Origin: Nitrospina sp052156635
GTDB lineage: Bacteria > Nitrospinota > Nitrospinia > Nitrospinales > Nitrospinaceae
Length of the DNA stretch: 64,000 nucleotides
Assembly: GCF_052156635.1 (NCBI RefSeq)
Contig: NZ_JBQKUO010000004.1
Coordinates: forward strand, 248,001-312,000
Direction: 5' to 3'
Part shown: one piece after another, positions 32,520 through 41,181 of the stretch
Position numbering within the stretch: the stretch's first letter is position 1
How the letters are laid out: every line of letters starts with the position of its first letter
Translations under genes and position numbers: made by a program
Notes under the pieces: generated by a model
Databases searched by the model: none
The model's input: only the letters and a program-made list of their open reading frames with translations
Told to the model about the DNA's origin: nothing

Positions 32520-33337
32520 CCGGATTCTTCACTTTCATGGCCGCACCTGCCGCCGGATGCATCATTCTCGCCCTTGTCTTCACTTACTTCGGTTTGCATG
32601 TGCTGAAACGCGAGGTGATCTTTGTCGATTTGTCTCTCGCCCAACTGGCGGCGCTGGGGGCGACACTGGGTTTTGCACTGGAATGGGATGCCCACTCATG
32701 GGGGGCGCAAGGACTCTCCCTGCTGTTCATTCTCATGGGGGCCTTGTTTTTTGCACTGGTCGAGTACCGCTTTCCCGAAGTGTCCCAGGAAGCGGTGATC
32801 GGTATTGTGTATGTTGTCGGCGCGTCGCTCGCCATCATCATTGCCGACCGTGCGCCGCATGCCGCGGAACACATCCAGTTCATGCTGAACGGCTCCATTC
32901 TATGGATCACCTGGACAGGAGTCCTCACCCTGACAGCAACCGCCGGCATCGTCGGCCTGCTCGCCTGGAAATGGAGGAAGTCGATTGAAACCTGGTTCGA
33001 CCGAAAAACCGCCGACGCCGGGTCCTACCGCCGTGCCTTGTGGGATTTCGTGTTTTACGCCCTGCTCGGTTTGGTGATTGCCGTGTCGATCAAAACCGCA
33101 GGCATCTTCCTGGTGTTCACCCTACTCATCATACCGGCGGTTTGTGCCACGTTGTTTGCCAATACCCTGTACCGTCAATTCGTTTTGGGATCGGTGATTG
33201 GTGTGGTGGGAAGCCTGGCCGGACTGGCATTGTCTTTTTCACTGGATGTGCCGACCGGTGCGATGATTGTTGCCACCTTCGGGGTGTTGTTTGTTGCCGC
33301 CTTGGGAGTGCGATGCTTTCAAAACAACCGGGCATAA
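32516..33337 (+). CDS. zinc/manganese ABC transporter permease (ZnuB-like)
   Basis: 273 residues with eight or nine membrane helices. It contains family segments such as LVFTYFGLHVLKREVIFVDL near the N-terminus, ALVEYRFPEVSQEAVIGIVY and the KTAGIFLVFTLLIIPA helix. It starts within the stop codon of znuA-like. The ATPase subunit (ZnuC) that should complete the transporter is not encoded before or after it in this window. A strong hairpin follows the stop codon. Confidence 0.88.
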   Translation: MTGFFTFMAAPAAGCIILALVFTYFGLHVLKREVIFVDLSLAQLAALGATLGFALEWDAHSWGAQGLSLLFILMGALFFALVEYRFPEVSQEAVIGIVYVVGASLAIIIADRAPHAAEHIQFMLNGSILWITWTGVLTLTATAGIVGLLAWKWRKSIETWFDRKTADAGSYRRALWDFVFYALLGLVIAVSIKTAGIFLVFTLLIIPAVCATLFANTLYRQFVLGSVIGVVGSLAGLALSFSLDVPTGAMIVATFGVLFVAALGVRCFQNNRA

Positions 33338-33363
33338 AAAAAGGCGGGGCCAAAGCCCCGCCT
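33336..33363 (-). terminator. rho-independent terminator of the cold-shock gene
   Basis: Read on the minus strand, AGGCGGGGC pairs with GCCCCGCCT around TTTG, followed by a run of seven T. On the plus strand the same hairpin follows the znuB-like gene but has no T tract. Confidence 0.88.
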
Positions 33364-33386
33364 GCAGATTTGCTGTGGCCGGTGGA

Positions 33387-33593
33387 CTAGATTTCCTTCT
33401 TCAACACATTCGAAGCCTGTGGGCCTTTGGGACCGTCGCTGATTTCAAACTGCACATCCTGCCCCTGAGTGAGTGACCGATAACCTTCCTCTTGAATCGC
33501 TGAGTAGTGAACAAAAATGTCTTTTCCTTCTTCTGACTGGATGAAGCCATAACCTTTTTTGTTGCTGAACCACTTAACTTTTCCGATCGGCAT
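33387..33593 (-). CDS. cold-shock domain protein (CspA family)
   Basis: 68 residues, the family's usual size. VKWFSNKKGYGFIQ holds RNP1 and DIFVHYSAI holds RNP2; both bind single-stranded RNA or DNA. The protein would act as an RNA chaperone in the cytoplasm. It has a recognisable promoter (33629-33656), a leader of about 30 bases and its own terminator, so it forms a single-gene unit. Confidence 0.95.
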   Translation of the reverse strand: MPIGKVKWFSNKKGYGFIQSEEGKDIFVHYSAIQEEGYRSLTQGQDVQFEISDGPKGPQASNVLKKEI

Positions 33594-33628
33594 AACAACC
33601 CCCCCTGAAAATCTTTAAATCCAATTCC

Positions 33629-33656
33629 CTTATATCAGGTATTCAAAGGCTGTCAA
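33629..33656 (-). promoter_or_regulatory. sigma-70 promoter of the cold-shock gene
   Basis: On the minus strand a perfect TTGACA (33656-33651), 16-base spacer, and TATAAG (33634-33629). Confidence 0.75.
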
Positions 33657-33770
33657 GACTTATCCGTTATCGGAAACTGGCCAACCAGGGGGGATTGATG
33701 AAGCCAGCCGGGACCGGGCCAAAAAGCCGTTAAATTTCAACGACAACTTTATAGCCCGTTTGGGGTAAGG

Positions 33771-34199
33771 TTATATATCTTTATTTTTTGCGCGCAGTTC
33801 CGCTTCGAATTTTTCCCGCTCGATACGAAGCTTCTCGAGGAATTTGTCCACGCCACCATATTCTTTTTCGTAGTGGGCACGGATGGATTCGACGGTTTCA
33901 ATGGTGTCGGAGTTTTCCCCGACCAGGCACTTTCCGTGACGGTCACAGGCCCAGACGGGATAATCCTTTTCCACCTTGTCCTGCAAGTCCTTTGGGATGT
34001 TTTCACGGTGCGGCAGAGTGGAATAGCTGGGATCCACCCTCTCCTCGATGCGGTCCAGTTCCTTGACCAGGTCCTCGATGTGTTCGCCATCCCAGTCGCC
34101 GACATGGTCGTCTCCATCGGCGGACATGATGCGGTTTTTGATGACGGGATCGATCTCGACCTTGTCCAGTGAAAATCGGCGTTGGTGTTCGGAAGGCAT
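33771..34199 (-). CDS. hypothetical charged protein
   Basis: 142 residues from ATG 34199, preceded by GGAGAGAAAGG. Very rich in Asp, Glu, Lys and Arg, with an acidic patch (SADGDDHVGDWDGEHIEDL), a short segment with two Cys (WACDRHGKC) and a predicted helix with coiled-coil character at the end (KFLEKLRIEREKFEAELR). No signal or membrane helix. No family recognised. An open extension to 34385 reads through the intergenic space and has odd composition, so I reject it. Confidence 0.65.
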   Translation of the reverse strand: MPSEHQRRFSLDKVEIDPVIKNRIMSADGDDHVGDWDGEHIEDLVKELDRIEERVDPSYSTLPHRENIPKDLQDKVEKDYPVWACDRHGKCLVGENSDTIETVESIRAHYEKEYGGVDKFLEKLRIEREKFEAELRAKNKDI

Positions 34200-34284
34200 A
34201 ACCCTTTCTCTCCATTGATTATCGATGACGGTATGCCCCAAACCGTACACCATTTGATGTGAAATCGAAACCTCAAACTGGATT

Positions 34285-35067
34285 TTAACGACCGCCCTCT
34301 CCCTCCACGGAGCGGGCAACACGAAAGCCCAGTATGTAATGCCGATGACCGGGGGGACCCCGGTAGCGGGTGGCTGAGCGCACATAGGTGACGAGGTTGG
34401 TCACGGCTCCGCCGCGGCGGGTTTTGAAACGTCCGGTTTCGGGTCCTTTGGGATTGTCACGCGGACTTTTGGAATAATACTCCGGATCGTACCAGTCGTT
34501 CACCCACTCCCACACGTTCCCCAGCATGTCATACAATCCGAAGGGGTTCGGCTTGCGCGTTCCAACGGGATGCGTCTGGAACTCGGCCGAACCGTAATAC
34601 CAGACGAAGTCGTTGTCGATTTCGTCTCCCCAGTAATAACGCGTGGTGGTGCCGCCCCGTGCGGCCCGTTCCCATTCCGCTTCCGTGGGCAGGCGGTACA
34701 CATCCGTGCTTTCCGTTTCGTTGAGCTTTTGGATGAACTCCTCAGCATCGTTCCACGAGATGCGCTCCACCGGGCGGCGGGGTCCTTTGTACTTCGATGG
34801 ATTCCTGCCCATCAACTTTTCGTACTGCTCCTGCGTCACCTCGTAGCGCCCGATGTAGAAGTCACCGACACACACCTCGTGAGCCGGGCGTTCGTAATCG
34901 TTACCCCGGTCATCGCCCATCATGTAACAGCTGCCCGGTATGCGCACCAGCTCGATTCCGGTGGAAGGAGAGACGATCACTTCCGGATTGGCCTGTCCGC
35001 CAAGCACCGTTGTCACGGAAAACAGGAACAACACCAGCGCCTTGAAGGAAACAGAAAAAAGTTTCAT
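34285..35067 (-). CDS. secreted FGE-sulfatase (SUMF1) fold protein
   Basis: 260 residues with a signal peptide (first ~23, ending VLGG). The formylglycine-generating-enzyme fold is clear: IPGSCYMMGDDRG, YEVTQEQYEKLMG, PVERISWNDAEEFIQKLN, YRLPTEAEWERAARGG, GLYDMLGNVWEWVNDW and a C-terminal LGFRVAR. True FGEs use two Cys near the C-terminus; none is there, and the usual RGGSW is RGGAV. It is probably one of the many non-FGE members of this fold, perhaps binding or modifying something in the periplasm. Confidence 0.85.
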   Translation of the reverse strand: MKLFSVSFKALVLFLFSVTTVLGGQANPEVIVSPSTGIELVRIPGSCYMMGDDRGNDYERPAHEVCVGDFYIGRYEVTQEQYEKLMGRNPSKYKGPRRPVERISWNDAEEFIQKLNETESTDVYRLPTEAEWERAARGGTTTRYYWGDEIDNDFVWYYGSAEFQTHPVGTRKPNPFGLYDMLGNVWEWVNDWYDPEYYSKSPRDNPKGPETGRFKTRRGGAVTNLVTYVRSATRYRGPPGHRHYILGFRVARSVEGEGGR

Positions 35068-35462
35068 TTCGAAAAGAACTCAGAGAAAGAGAGCAGGTCG
35101 AAGAACAACATGAAAACGAATTGTGGTGTCGGCTTGAAAGCCAATATAAAGGTTTCGATTTTAACAGAAGCAACCTGACAGGGTCACCTTCTTTGAGACG
35201 TTGGAACGGCCTTCACCTCGCTGGAACTTCGGTTCGCTTCTGTAATATTTTTATAAGTTTGTTCGAATTATTCCGCAGACACTTTGAAAGGAGTTTTTCT
35301 TCATTCCTTTCCGTCTTAAAAGGACGCTTATTACAAAATGCATTAGGAAAATAATTTCAAAGTTTTCGCTTTGAAAAGCCGATTCTGCCCCATTTTTGCG
35401 CTATGCGCAGAAACCTGATTTCGATATGATTGCCAGAAACAACCGCTTTCCAGGTAAGGATC
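35068..35462. other. 395-base intergenic region
   Basis: No believable gene. It contains a perfect TTTCAAAG/CTTTGAAA hairpin (35355-35376) and a small TGCGC-TAT-GCGCA hairpin (near 35396-35410). The divergent promoters of the FGE-fold gene and of the gene at 35463 should be here, but I see no strong -35/-10 pair. Confidence 0.4.
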
Positions 35463-36179
35463 ATGCCCGCTCGTTTTCCTATTTCACCCGGTTCCGGTCC
35501 ACCCCATTCCCGTACAACAAGCCTTCTTCCCTGGCTGTTTGCAATCCTGGTTCTTCCTGCCCCTGTCCTCTCTGCTTTGCCTCAGCAAAGCGAGTATCAT
35601 CAATTCGGTGGTGCCACCCTGAGTGTTCCCAACGAATACAAAACGTCGAACTGCACCCAGGTCCGCAGTCAGCTTTTTCACAAGCAGAATACCAACTCGG
35701 TTCCCGTTACCCAGGTTGCGGAAAGCGCGTGCGAGTCAGACATCGAGGTGACCCTGCCCGACGTGCACGAGACCCTGCAGCACTTCGACCTGGTCATTGA
35801 AGTGAACAAGGGAGAGCGCTGGGAACACCTCGACACCATTCCCATTACCGCCTTTCCCCGGGACATGTTCAAATCGTTTCGTGAATGGGCGAGGGACCAC
35901 AAGCTGATGGTGGCCGACAGCGAGGGCAAGCTGGAAGCCTTCCTGAAGGAACAGGAAATTCCTTTTACCAGCGCATTCGGTTTCGAACCCCCTTCCCCCC
36001 GGGCCATCATGAAGGTAGGCAAGCGGGAATACGTGTTCAACGAAATCGAAACGCCCTTCCCCAAGATCTGGATCAAGGACAGGCAGGTGATTTTCGAGTT
36101 GCGGTTCCTGGACCAGTTGTCCACCAATCCTCTGGCACAGAAAGAACTGCTCCAGGTTCTCAAGCAGGACATGGATTGA
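35463..36179 (+). CDS. hypothetical secreted protein
   Basis: 238 residues from ATG 35463 with AGGT seven bases upstream. A long n-region leads to a hydrophobic core (LLPWLFAILVLPAPVLSA), so it is exported. The mature part has three or four Cys early on (NCTQV, SACESD) and an alpha/beta body with FPKIWIKDRQVIFELRFL near the end. A short stretch DLVIEVNKGERWEHLD could be part of a small beta domain. No known family recognised. It stands 97 bp before another small hypothetical gene in the same direction. Confidence 0.62.
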   Translation: MPARFPISPGSGPPHSRTTSLLPWLFAILVLPAPVLSALPQQSEYHQFGGATLSVPNEYKTSNCTQVRSQLFHKQNTNSVPVTQVAESACESDIEVTLPDVHETLQHFDLVIEVNKGERWEHLDTIPITAFPRDMFKSFREWARDHKLMVADSEGKLEAFLKEQEIPFTSAFGFEPPSPRAIMKVGKREYVFNEIETPFPKIWIKDRQVIFELRFLDQLSTNPLAQKELLQVLKQDMD

Positions 36180-36276
36180 TTGGCGGCCCCTCTCTTCTTC
36201 CTTATAAATCCATATTGATTCTTTTACAGATTCTGCGAAACTGAATTTTGTCGAATGAACCGGGTTGGAGGGGAAG

Positions 36277-36765
36277 ATGAGATCTGCAGGTGAGGGAGCG
36301 AAGGCGTTTGCCATCTGGGGTGCGCTGGGGTTTTTGCTGGTCGTTCCCCTTTTGTTCATTGACTGGACGAATCCCCCTGCCTATCCAAGACTGGAGCAGG
36401 CGGTGAAGGTGGTGCGATACCTGTCCTCTCCGCGGCAGGTCTCCCGCTCCTCGTTTTCCGCGATGTTCCCCGACCAGCGCCCGACCGAATTTGTGAAATG
36501 GATGTTTTCCACGGTTGGCAAGGCCAACTGGCCGCCTTCGGAGAATGGTCACGGAGATGAAGTCGAGGCCGCCAAATCCCTCCGCATCCCCCTCATCCCT
36601 AAGGACACATTGATCGTTCCGGGACAACCCCACCTGAACAAAGCCGGACGCCAACTGGTGATCAAGGGCGACGACCGGCGCGGCGTGCTGGTGGCCGAGG
36701 CTCATTTCGATTCGCGTCACCCTCCCGTATTCACCCGGGAGATCCCGTTCAATCCCCCGAAATAG
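36277..36765 (+). CDS. hypothetical protein with one N-terminal membrane helix
   Basis: 162 residues from ATG 36277, with GGAGGGG four bases upstream; a TTG twelve bases earlier is also open. Residues about 8-32 form a hydrophobic helix (AFAIWGALGFLLVVPLLFI), so the protein is anchored or exported. The rest is hydrophilic with a KDTLIVPGQPHLNKAGRQ segment and a C-terminal beta-rich part. No motif recognised. Confidence 0.6.
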   Translation: MRSAGEGAKAFAIWGALGFLLVVPLLFIDWTNPPAYPRLEQAVKVVRYLSSPRQVSRSSFSAMFPDQRPTEFVKWMFSTVGKANWPPSENGHGDEVEAAKSLRIPLIPKDTLIVPGQPHLNKAGRQLVIKGDDRRGVLVAEAHFDSRHPPVFTREIPFNPPK

Positions 36766-36779
36766 AAGATTGGGTCCTC

Positions 36780-36809
36780 TTGACAAAGAGGGCAAATAAA
36801 GGAAACAAT
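36780..36809 (+). promoter_or_regulatory. candidate sigma-70 promoter of the 81-residue protein gene
   Basis: TTGACA (36780-36785), 18-base spacer, AACAAT (36804-36809). The -10 box is a 4 of 6 match. Confidence 0.35.
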
Positions 36810-36860
36810 TCGAATGCCTGTCTTTTCAGGAAATCTTTTTTCTCTGGTAGGGAGTGGATA

Positions 36861-37106
36861 ATGAAAAAGTATGAAGTTCACAGCGTGTGCGATGCCTGCG
36901 GGGACGTGCACCCCACCCGCCACCACGTGTTGCTTGAAAACGGCCCGGACAATACGCAAAGTGTGGAAGAATTCTGGGAGGGGAAGGACCTTCCGACGGA
37001 TGTCAAAAATGTGCTGGCCAACCCGTTTCAATGCCCCACCACAAAATCCTTTATCAAACAGGAAGATACAGAACAGGTTTACCTGGTTCCTCTTTCATAT
37101 ACCTGA
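36861..37106 (+). CDS. small protein with a CxxC knuckle
   Basis: 81 residues from ATG 36861, preceded by GGGAGTGG. VCDACGDVHPTRHH at the N-terminus looks like half of a zinc ribbon or knuckle with two Cys and several His; a single further Cys (FQCPTTK) lies near residue 59. The C-terminus is beta-like (QVYLVPLSYT). Cytoplasmic, no signal. Function unknown; a metal- or nucleic-acid-binding role is only a guess from the Cys/His cluster. It converges with the receiver gene. Confidence 0.65.
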   Translation: MKKYEVHSVCDACGDVHPTRHHVLLENGPDNTQSVEEFWEGKDLPTDVKNVLANPFQCPTTKSFIKQEDTEQVYLVPLSYT

Positions 37107-37146
37107 GACAACCTCTTTTAGGGAGTGACATCTACAAGGGGCAGGG

Positions 37147-37515
37147 CTACTTCTTGAGGTAACGGGTCACCTTTTCTTCAAGTTGAACCAGCTCAATGGG
37201 TTTGTGAAGAACATCGGTTGCCCCCTGCTTCATGCATTCTTCAACACCGTCCAGGTAGGATTGGGCGGATACGATGATCACCGGAGTGTCGGAATCGATT
37301 TCCCGGATTCGTTTCAACATCTGGTAACCATCCATGATGGGCATGCGTACATCGAGAACCACGAGGCAGGGCTTGCTATCGAAAAATTTCTTCAAGCCGG
37401 CCTGTCCATCTTCAGCCGTTTCCACCCTGTAATCCAGGGAATGAAAGAATTCATTTAAAATCTGGCAGCTGTCGGGATCATCGTCCACTACCAGTATCAG
37501 GTTCTTTTGAATCAT
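37147..37515 (-). CDS. stand-alone response-regulator receiver protein
   Basis: 122 residues from ATG 37515 with GAGGT upstream. A complete receiver: LILVVDDDPDS acidic triad, LVVLDVRMPIMDGYQ with the phosphoacceptor Asp, the Ser of IIVSAQS and the Lys of LHKPIE. There is no output domain, so it works like CheY or Spo0F by binding a partner or passing phosphate on. Three hybrid kinases encoded within the next 11 kb are candidate partners. It is divergent from the DJ-1-like gene. Confidence 0.9.
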   Translation of the reverse strand: MIQKNLILVVDDDPDSCQILNEFFHSLDYRVETAEDGQAGLKKFFDSKPCLVVLDVRMPIMDGYQMLKRIREIDSDTPVIIVSAQSYLDGVEECMKQGATDVLHKPIELVQLEEKVTRYLKK

Positions 37516-37650
37516 TCTGACCTCGGAAATAACGGACTCAAATAATTTCGGCATCACGAAAAGAAAGAGGCATTTTAAATCACCATTTTCCAATCGGCAA
37601 CGCCTCATTTTATACAAAATTTATATAAATTCAATTGTTTTGGATAGCCT

Positions 37651-38187
37651 ATGTCAATTGATGGAAAAAACATCCTTATCATCATGCCCAATAACCAGTT
37701 CGATGGAGACGAACTTCTGGGTTTGCTCGAAGCCCTGAAACCCACAGGAGCGCGGGTCGTGGTCCTGTCCAAATCGGGACGGGAGGCAACCGGCATGAAG
37801 AAGGAGCGGTTCACCCCCGACGGCACGATCATCGACTGGAACAAGCAGGAAGGGGTTTCCGGAAAATACCACGCCATCGTGCTGACCGGAGGCAAGGGGG
37901 CGGCCAAATCCCTGTGGAACGACCCCATTGTGCCGCAGATCCTGGTCGACCATCACCGCGCCGGCAGCATCATTGCTGCCATCGGTACCTCCATTGTGGT
38001 CGTGGGAAAAGCCGGCCTGTTACCGGGCCGGGCGGCCTGCCCCGGGGATTCCGCCGCCCGATCGGAACTCGAAAACCAGGGCATCCCCTGCGAAGAAGTG
38101 CCGGTTCTAGCCGACGATCGCATCGTGACGGCTCAAGGTTGCTCCTCGATCCAACCCCTGGTTGAAAAGTTTGTGTACATAATGTAG
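37651..38187 (+). CDS. DJ-1/PfpI-fold protein lacking the nucleophile Cys
   Basis: 178 residues. The class-I glutamine-amidotransferase-like fold is seen in NILIIMPNNQFDGDELLG, VVVLSKSGREATGMK, YHAIVLTGGKGAAKSLW and AGLLPGRAACPGD. The nucleophile elbow normally reads A-x-C-H-G/A; here it is AAIGTSIVVV with G112 and T113 in place of Cys and His. It therefore cannot use the usual DJ-1 chemistry and may be a binding or sensor protein. It lies at the start of a signalling block and is divergent from the lone receiver. Confidence 0.78.
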   Translation: MSIDGKNILIIMPNNQFDGDELLGLLEALKPTGARVVVLSKSGREATGMKKERFTPDGTIIDWNKQEGVSGKYHAIVLTGGKGAAKSLWNDPIVPQILVDHHRAGSIIAAIGTSIVVVGKAGLLPGRAACPGDSAARSELENQGIPCEEVPVLADDRIVTAQGCSSIQPLVEKFVYIM

Positions 38188-38196
38188 GAAATTCCT

Positions 38197-38219
38197 CCTA
38201 ATAAAATAACTTTATTAGG
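38197..38219 (+). repeat. hairpin after the DJ-1-like gene
   Basis: CCTAATAAA and TTTATTAGG pair perfectly around ATAAC. There is no T tract, so a terminator role is uncertain; the following ~250 bases are AT-rich and precede the next kinase. Confidence 0.45.
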
Positions 38220-38472
38220 TAGCATATTCCCAAGGCATTCCGAATTCCTGAAATTAAATCCAACCAATTTGAAAAAAATTTCACCCCCTCCTGATTCAAT
38301 CAATTTTTTAGTATCGGTTATACCAAATTCTATATTTAAAGTCGTTTTCATTTACAGCTTTTTTAGATTGACCCGAAGTCGGCGCACCATTTAACTTACT
38401 CATATAATAGCGAAGCGATACGGCTGTGGGGAATCGTTTTAGATTGTTTTACGTTTTCAAGCACGTTGAGTT

Positions 38473-41181
38473 ATGAAATTGAAAAACAAGATATACCTGT
38501 TTGCCATCGGTATCAGCTTTGCCATCGGCCTGTCTGTTTATTCCCTCCTCCAGCGGTTTGAAGTTGTCCTGCAGAACCGCATCGGCACCGAGCTTCACGA
38601 CCTGGTTGAAGAAGCCATGGACACCCTTGACCGCAGTCTCTTTTTGCGGGTCGAGGAAGTGGAGCTGCAACCACTCGACATGTTTCTCGACCGCCTGTTC
38701 GAACGGTCGAACCAGGAATACGCCTCCATGCCGGACCGGGAAGCCTTCATCCAAAGGGTTGATGAAAGCTGGAAAAAGGGACTGGGCACCCCGGAAATCC
38801 GCAACATCCTGCTCAATCCCCTTTCCCGCGAATTCGAAAACAAGATCCGGTTCCTGAACAATAAATTCAAGTTTTTCGTGTTCAGCGAGATTTTTGCCGT
38901 CAACCGGTACGGAGTCATCATGGGGACCTACCCGCGCACCACCGATTTCTACCAGGGGGATGAAACCTGGTATCAAAAGGCTATCCAAAGTCAGGACAGT
39001 CTTTCCTTCGAGGATATTCACTACGACAAAAGCTCCAACGGGTACATCCTGACGGTTTCTAAAAAAGTCATCGACGATAAAGGACAGTTCGAAGGACTGG
39101 TCCGGGCAGGACTCAATATCGAGTTGTTTGAAGAAATCCTGATTGACGTGCGGATAAAATCAGAATTGAGAACCCTGAAGTTCTTCCTGCTCAATGGAAA
39201 AGGGCAAATCCTGGTTTTCGGTTCCAATCCCCTGGCTCCGAGACCCGCCAGCCTGGCAAGACATTTTGGCAAGGACTTTTCCCATTGGGCTGAAGTCCAG
39301 GCCGCGCTGAATGAAGGACGCGGATTTCATTATGGCCCGACGGATTACGGTCCGTCCCTGACGGCTTACACCACTTCCGATGGCTGGCAGAACTTCAAGG
39401 GCATCGGCTGGAACCTGGTCGTTATGGTGGACCGCCAGGAAGTGCTGGCGCCGGTCTCGGAACTCAAGACCCATTTGATGGTGGGTTTTCTGATTCTGGC
39501 TACCTTCCTGGCCCTGATTACGGGATGGTTTATCCGCCATACACTCAGACCGATGGAACGGCTGACCCGGCAGGCGGAGGCCATCAGCCACGGCAACTGG
39601 GATATGGAACTGGCTGCAGACTCCAAAGACGAAGTAGGACTCCTCGCCCGGTCCTTCAATCGCATGACCAGCGTCATCAAGAAGCACCAGGATGAGCTGG
39701 AAGAGCAGGTCATCGAACGCACGCGAAAGGCCTTCCAGGCGGAGAAAGCCGCCAAAGAAGCCCAAGAAATGGACAACGCCAAAAGCCTGTTCCTGGTGAA
39801 CATGAGTCACGAAATCCGCACTCCGCTCAATGCCATTCTCGGGTACAGCCAGATACTGAGAAGGGGCGCCAACCTCACCGATGAGCAAAAAGAAAAAATC
39901 AACATGGTGTACCGGTCCGGGGATCACCTTCTTTCACTCATCAATGACATCCTGGACGTTTCCAAAATCGAGGCCCGCAAGGAAAACCTCGACCGGATTG
40001 AATTCAACCTGACAGCCCTGATCCACCAGCTGGCGGAAATCACGCGCATCGACTGCCAGCAAAAAGACCTCCAGTTCAAAATGGAATCGTTTCCGCTGGA
40101 TGAGGAGCGCTGGGTGTGGGGCGATGAAGGCAAAATCCGCCGGGTGCTGGTGAAACTGTTGAGCAATGCCGCCAAGTTCACCGACCAGGGCGGAGTGCTG
40201 TTCCGTGTCACGCCAAAGAAAAACGATGAGTTCTTATTTGAAGTCATCGACACCGGCCCCGGCATCCCCAATGAAGAACACAAGGTTATCTTCGTACCGT
40301 TCCGGCAGGGAAACATCGGTCAGCAGAAAGGCGGCACCGGCATGGGGCTCACCATCGCCCAAAGGCTGGTGGACATCATGGACGGTCAATTGAAATTCGA
40401 TACCAAGCCCGGAAAAGGAACCCGTTTTTATTTTTCACTGATCCTCCTGAAAGTGGAAAGAAAGGTCGACGCAGACCTGATGCTTCAAAACATCGAGGCG
40501 GCCGCGCAGGATGCCAATATCCAGGCCCTTCTTGTAGACGACAACGCGGCCAACCTGGATATCCTTAAGGAACTGATATCCACCATTGGCGCCGAGGTGC
40601 AAATGGCGGAGGACGGGGAAAAGGGATTGAAACTGATTGAAAACTGGCAACCGGACATCATTTTCCTCGACCAGCAGATGCCGGGCATGTCCGGCTCCGA
40701 AGTGATGAAACGAATTCATGAGAAGTACGGCAAGGAACGGTTCAAAATCGTCATGACCACGGCGTCCACCCTCACTCACCAGACCAAGGAGTTCTTAAAG
40801 GAAGGCGCCGATGCCGTGCTGAGAAAACCGGTGGTATACGAAGATCTTCTGACCATCACCCGGAAACTGCTGAAAGACAAATTCCGGCAAACGGCCGATG
40901 CTTCTGTAGCCCCCTCCTCTTCCCAGAAAGGGACCAATGGAGGTTCCGAGCAGAAGCTGGATTACGAGTCCATCCACATTCCCCAGTCTCTCTGGGATGC
41001 CCTCGCTAAAAATGCCCGCATGGGCCTGTTTCTTGAATTTGAAAAAAATCTCAACGAATTGAAAGTGCTTGGAGACAAGGAAGCCGAGCTGGCCGACCGG
41101 CTTTACAAGCTGAGCCGGCTGTTCGAGTCGAAAAAGATCCTGGACATTCTCAAGAAAGTTCGCCATGAGGATAATAGCTGA
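38473..41181 (+). CDS. hybrid sensor histidine kinase with periplasmic sensor, HAMP and receiver
   Basis: 902 residues. TM1 at about 8-25, a Cache-type periplasmic sensor (about 30-330, with NGYILTVSKKVIDDKGQFEG), TM2 at about 335-357, HAMP (RPMERLTRQAEAI), a coiled coil, then HisKA with the phosphoacceptor His in NMSHEIRTPLNAILGYSQIL. ATPase motifs: LLSNAAKFTD, DTGPGIPNEE, GGTGMGLTIA. A receiver follows (LLVDDNAANLDIL, IIFLDQQMPGMSG) and an ~90-residue helical tail that could be a partner-binding or HPt-like part, though no HPt His motif is evident. It probably senses a small solute outside the inner membrane and relays phosphate internally. Confidence 0.92.
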   Translation: MKLKNKIYLFAIGISFAIGLSVYSLLQRFEVVLQNRIGTELHDLVEEAMDTLDRSLFLRVEEVELQPLDMFLDRLFERSNQEYASMPDREAFIQRVDESWKKGLGTPEIRNILLNPLSREFENKIRFLNNKFKFFVFSEIFAVNRYGVIMGTYPRTTDFYQGDETWYQKAIQSQDSLSFEDIHYDKSSNGYILTVSKKVIDDKGQFEGLVRAGLNIELFEEILIDVRIKSELRTLKFFLLNGKGQILVFGSNPLAPRPASLARHFGKDFSHWAEVQAALNEGRGFHYGPTDYGPSLTAYTTSDGWQNFKGIGWNLVVMVDRQEVLAPVSELKTHLMVGFLILATFLALITGWFIRHTLRPMERLTRQAEAISHGNWDMELAADSKDEVGLLARSFNRMTSVIKKHQDELEEQVIERTRKAFQAEKAAKEAQEMDNAKSLFLVNMSHEIRTPLNAILGYSQILRRGANLTDEQKEKINMVYRSGDHLLSLINDILDVSKIEARKENLDRIEFNLTALIHQLAEITRIDCQQKDLQFKMESFPLDEERWVWGDEGKIRRVLVKLLSNAAKFTDQGGVLFRVTPKKNDEFLFEVIDTGPGIPNEEHKVIFVPFRQGNIGQQKGGTGMGLTIAQRLVDIMDGQLKFDTKPGKGTRFYFSLILLKVERKVDADLMLQNIEAAAQDANIQALLVDDNAANLDILKELISTIGAEVQMAEDGEKGLKLIENWQPDIIFLDQQMPGMSGSEVMKRIHEKYGKERFKIVMTTASTLTHQTKEFLKEGADAVLRKPVVYEDLLTITRKLLKDKFRQTADASVAPSSSQKGTNGGSEQKLDYESIHIPQSLWDALAKNARMGLFLEFEKNLNELKVLGDKEAELADRLYKLSRLFESKKILDILKKVRHEDNS

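Noticed and set aside
34285..35067. True formylglycine-generating enzyme for sulfatases
   Set aside because: The two active-site Cys near the C-terminus are missing, and no sulfatase gene is nearby.
37651..38187. Active protease or glyoxalase of the DJ-1/PfpI family
   Set aside because: The nucleophile Cys and adjacent His are replaced by Gly and Thr.
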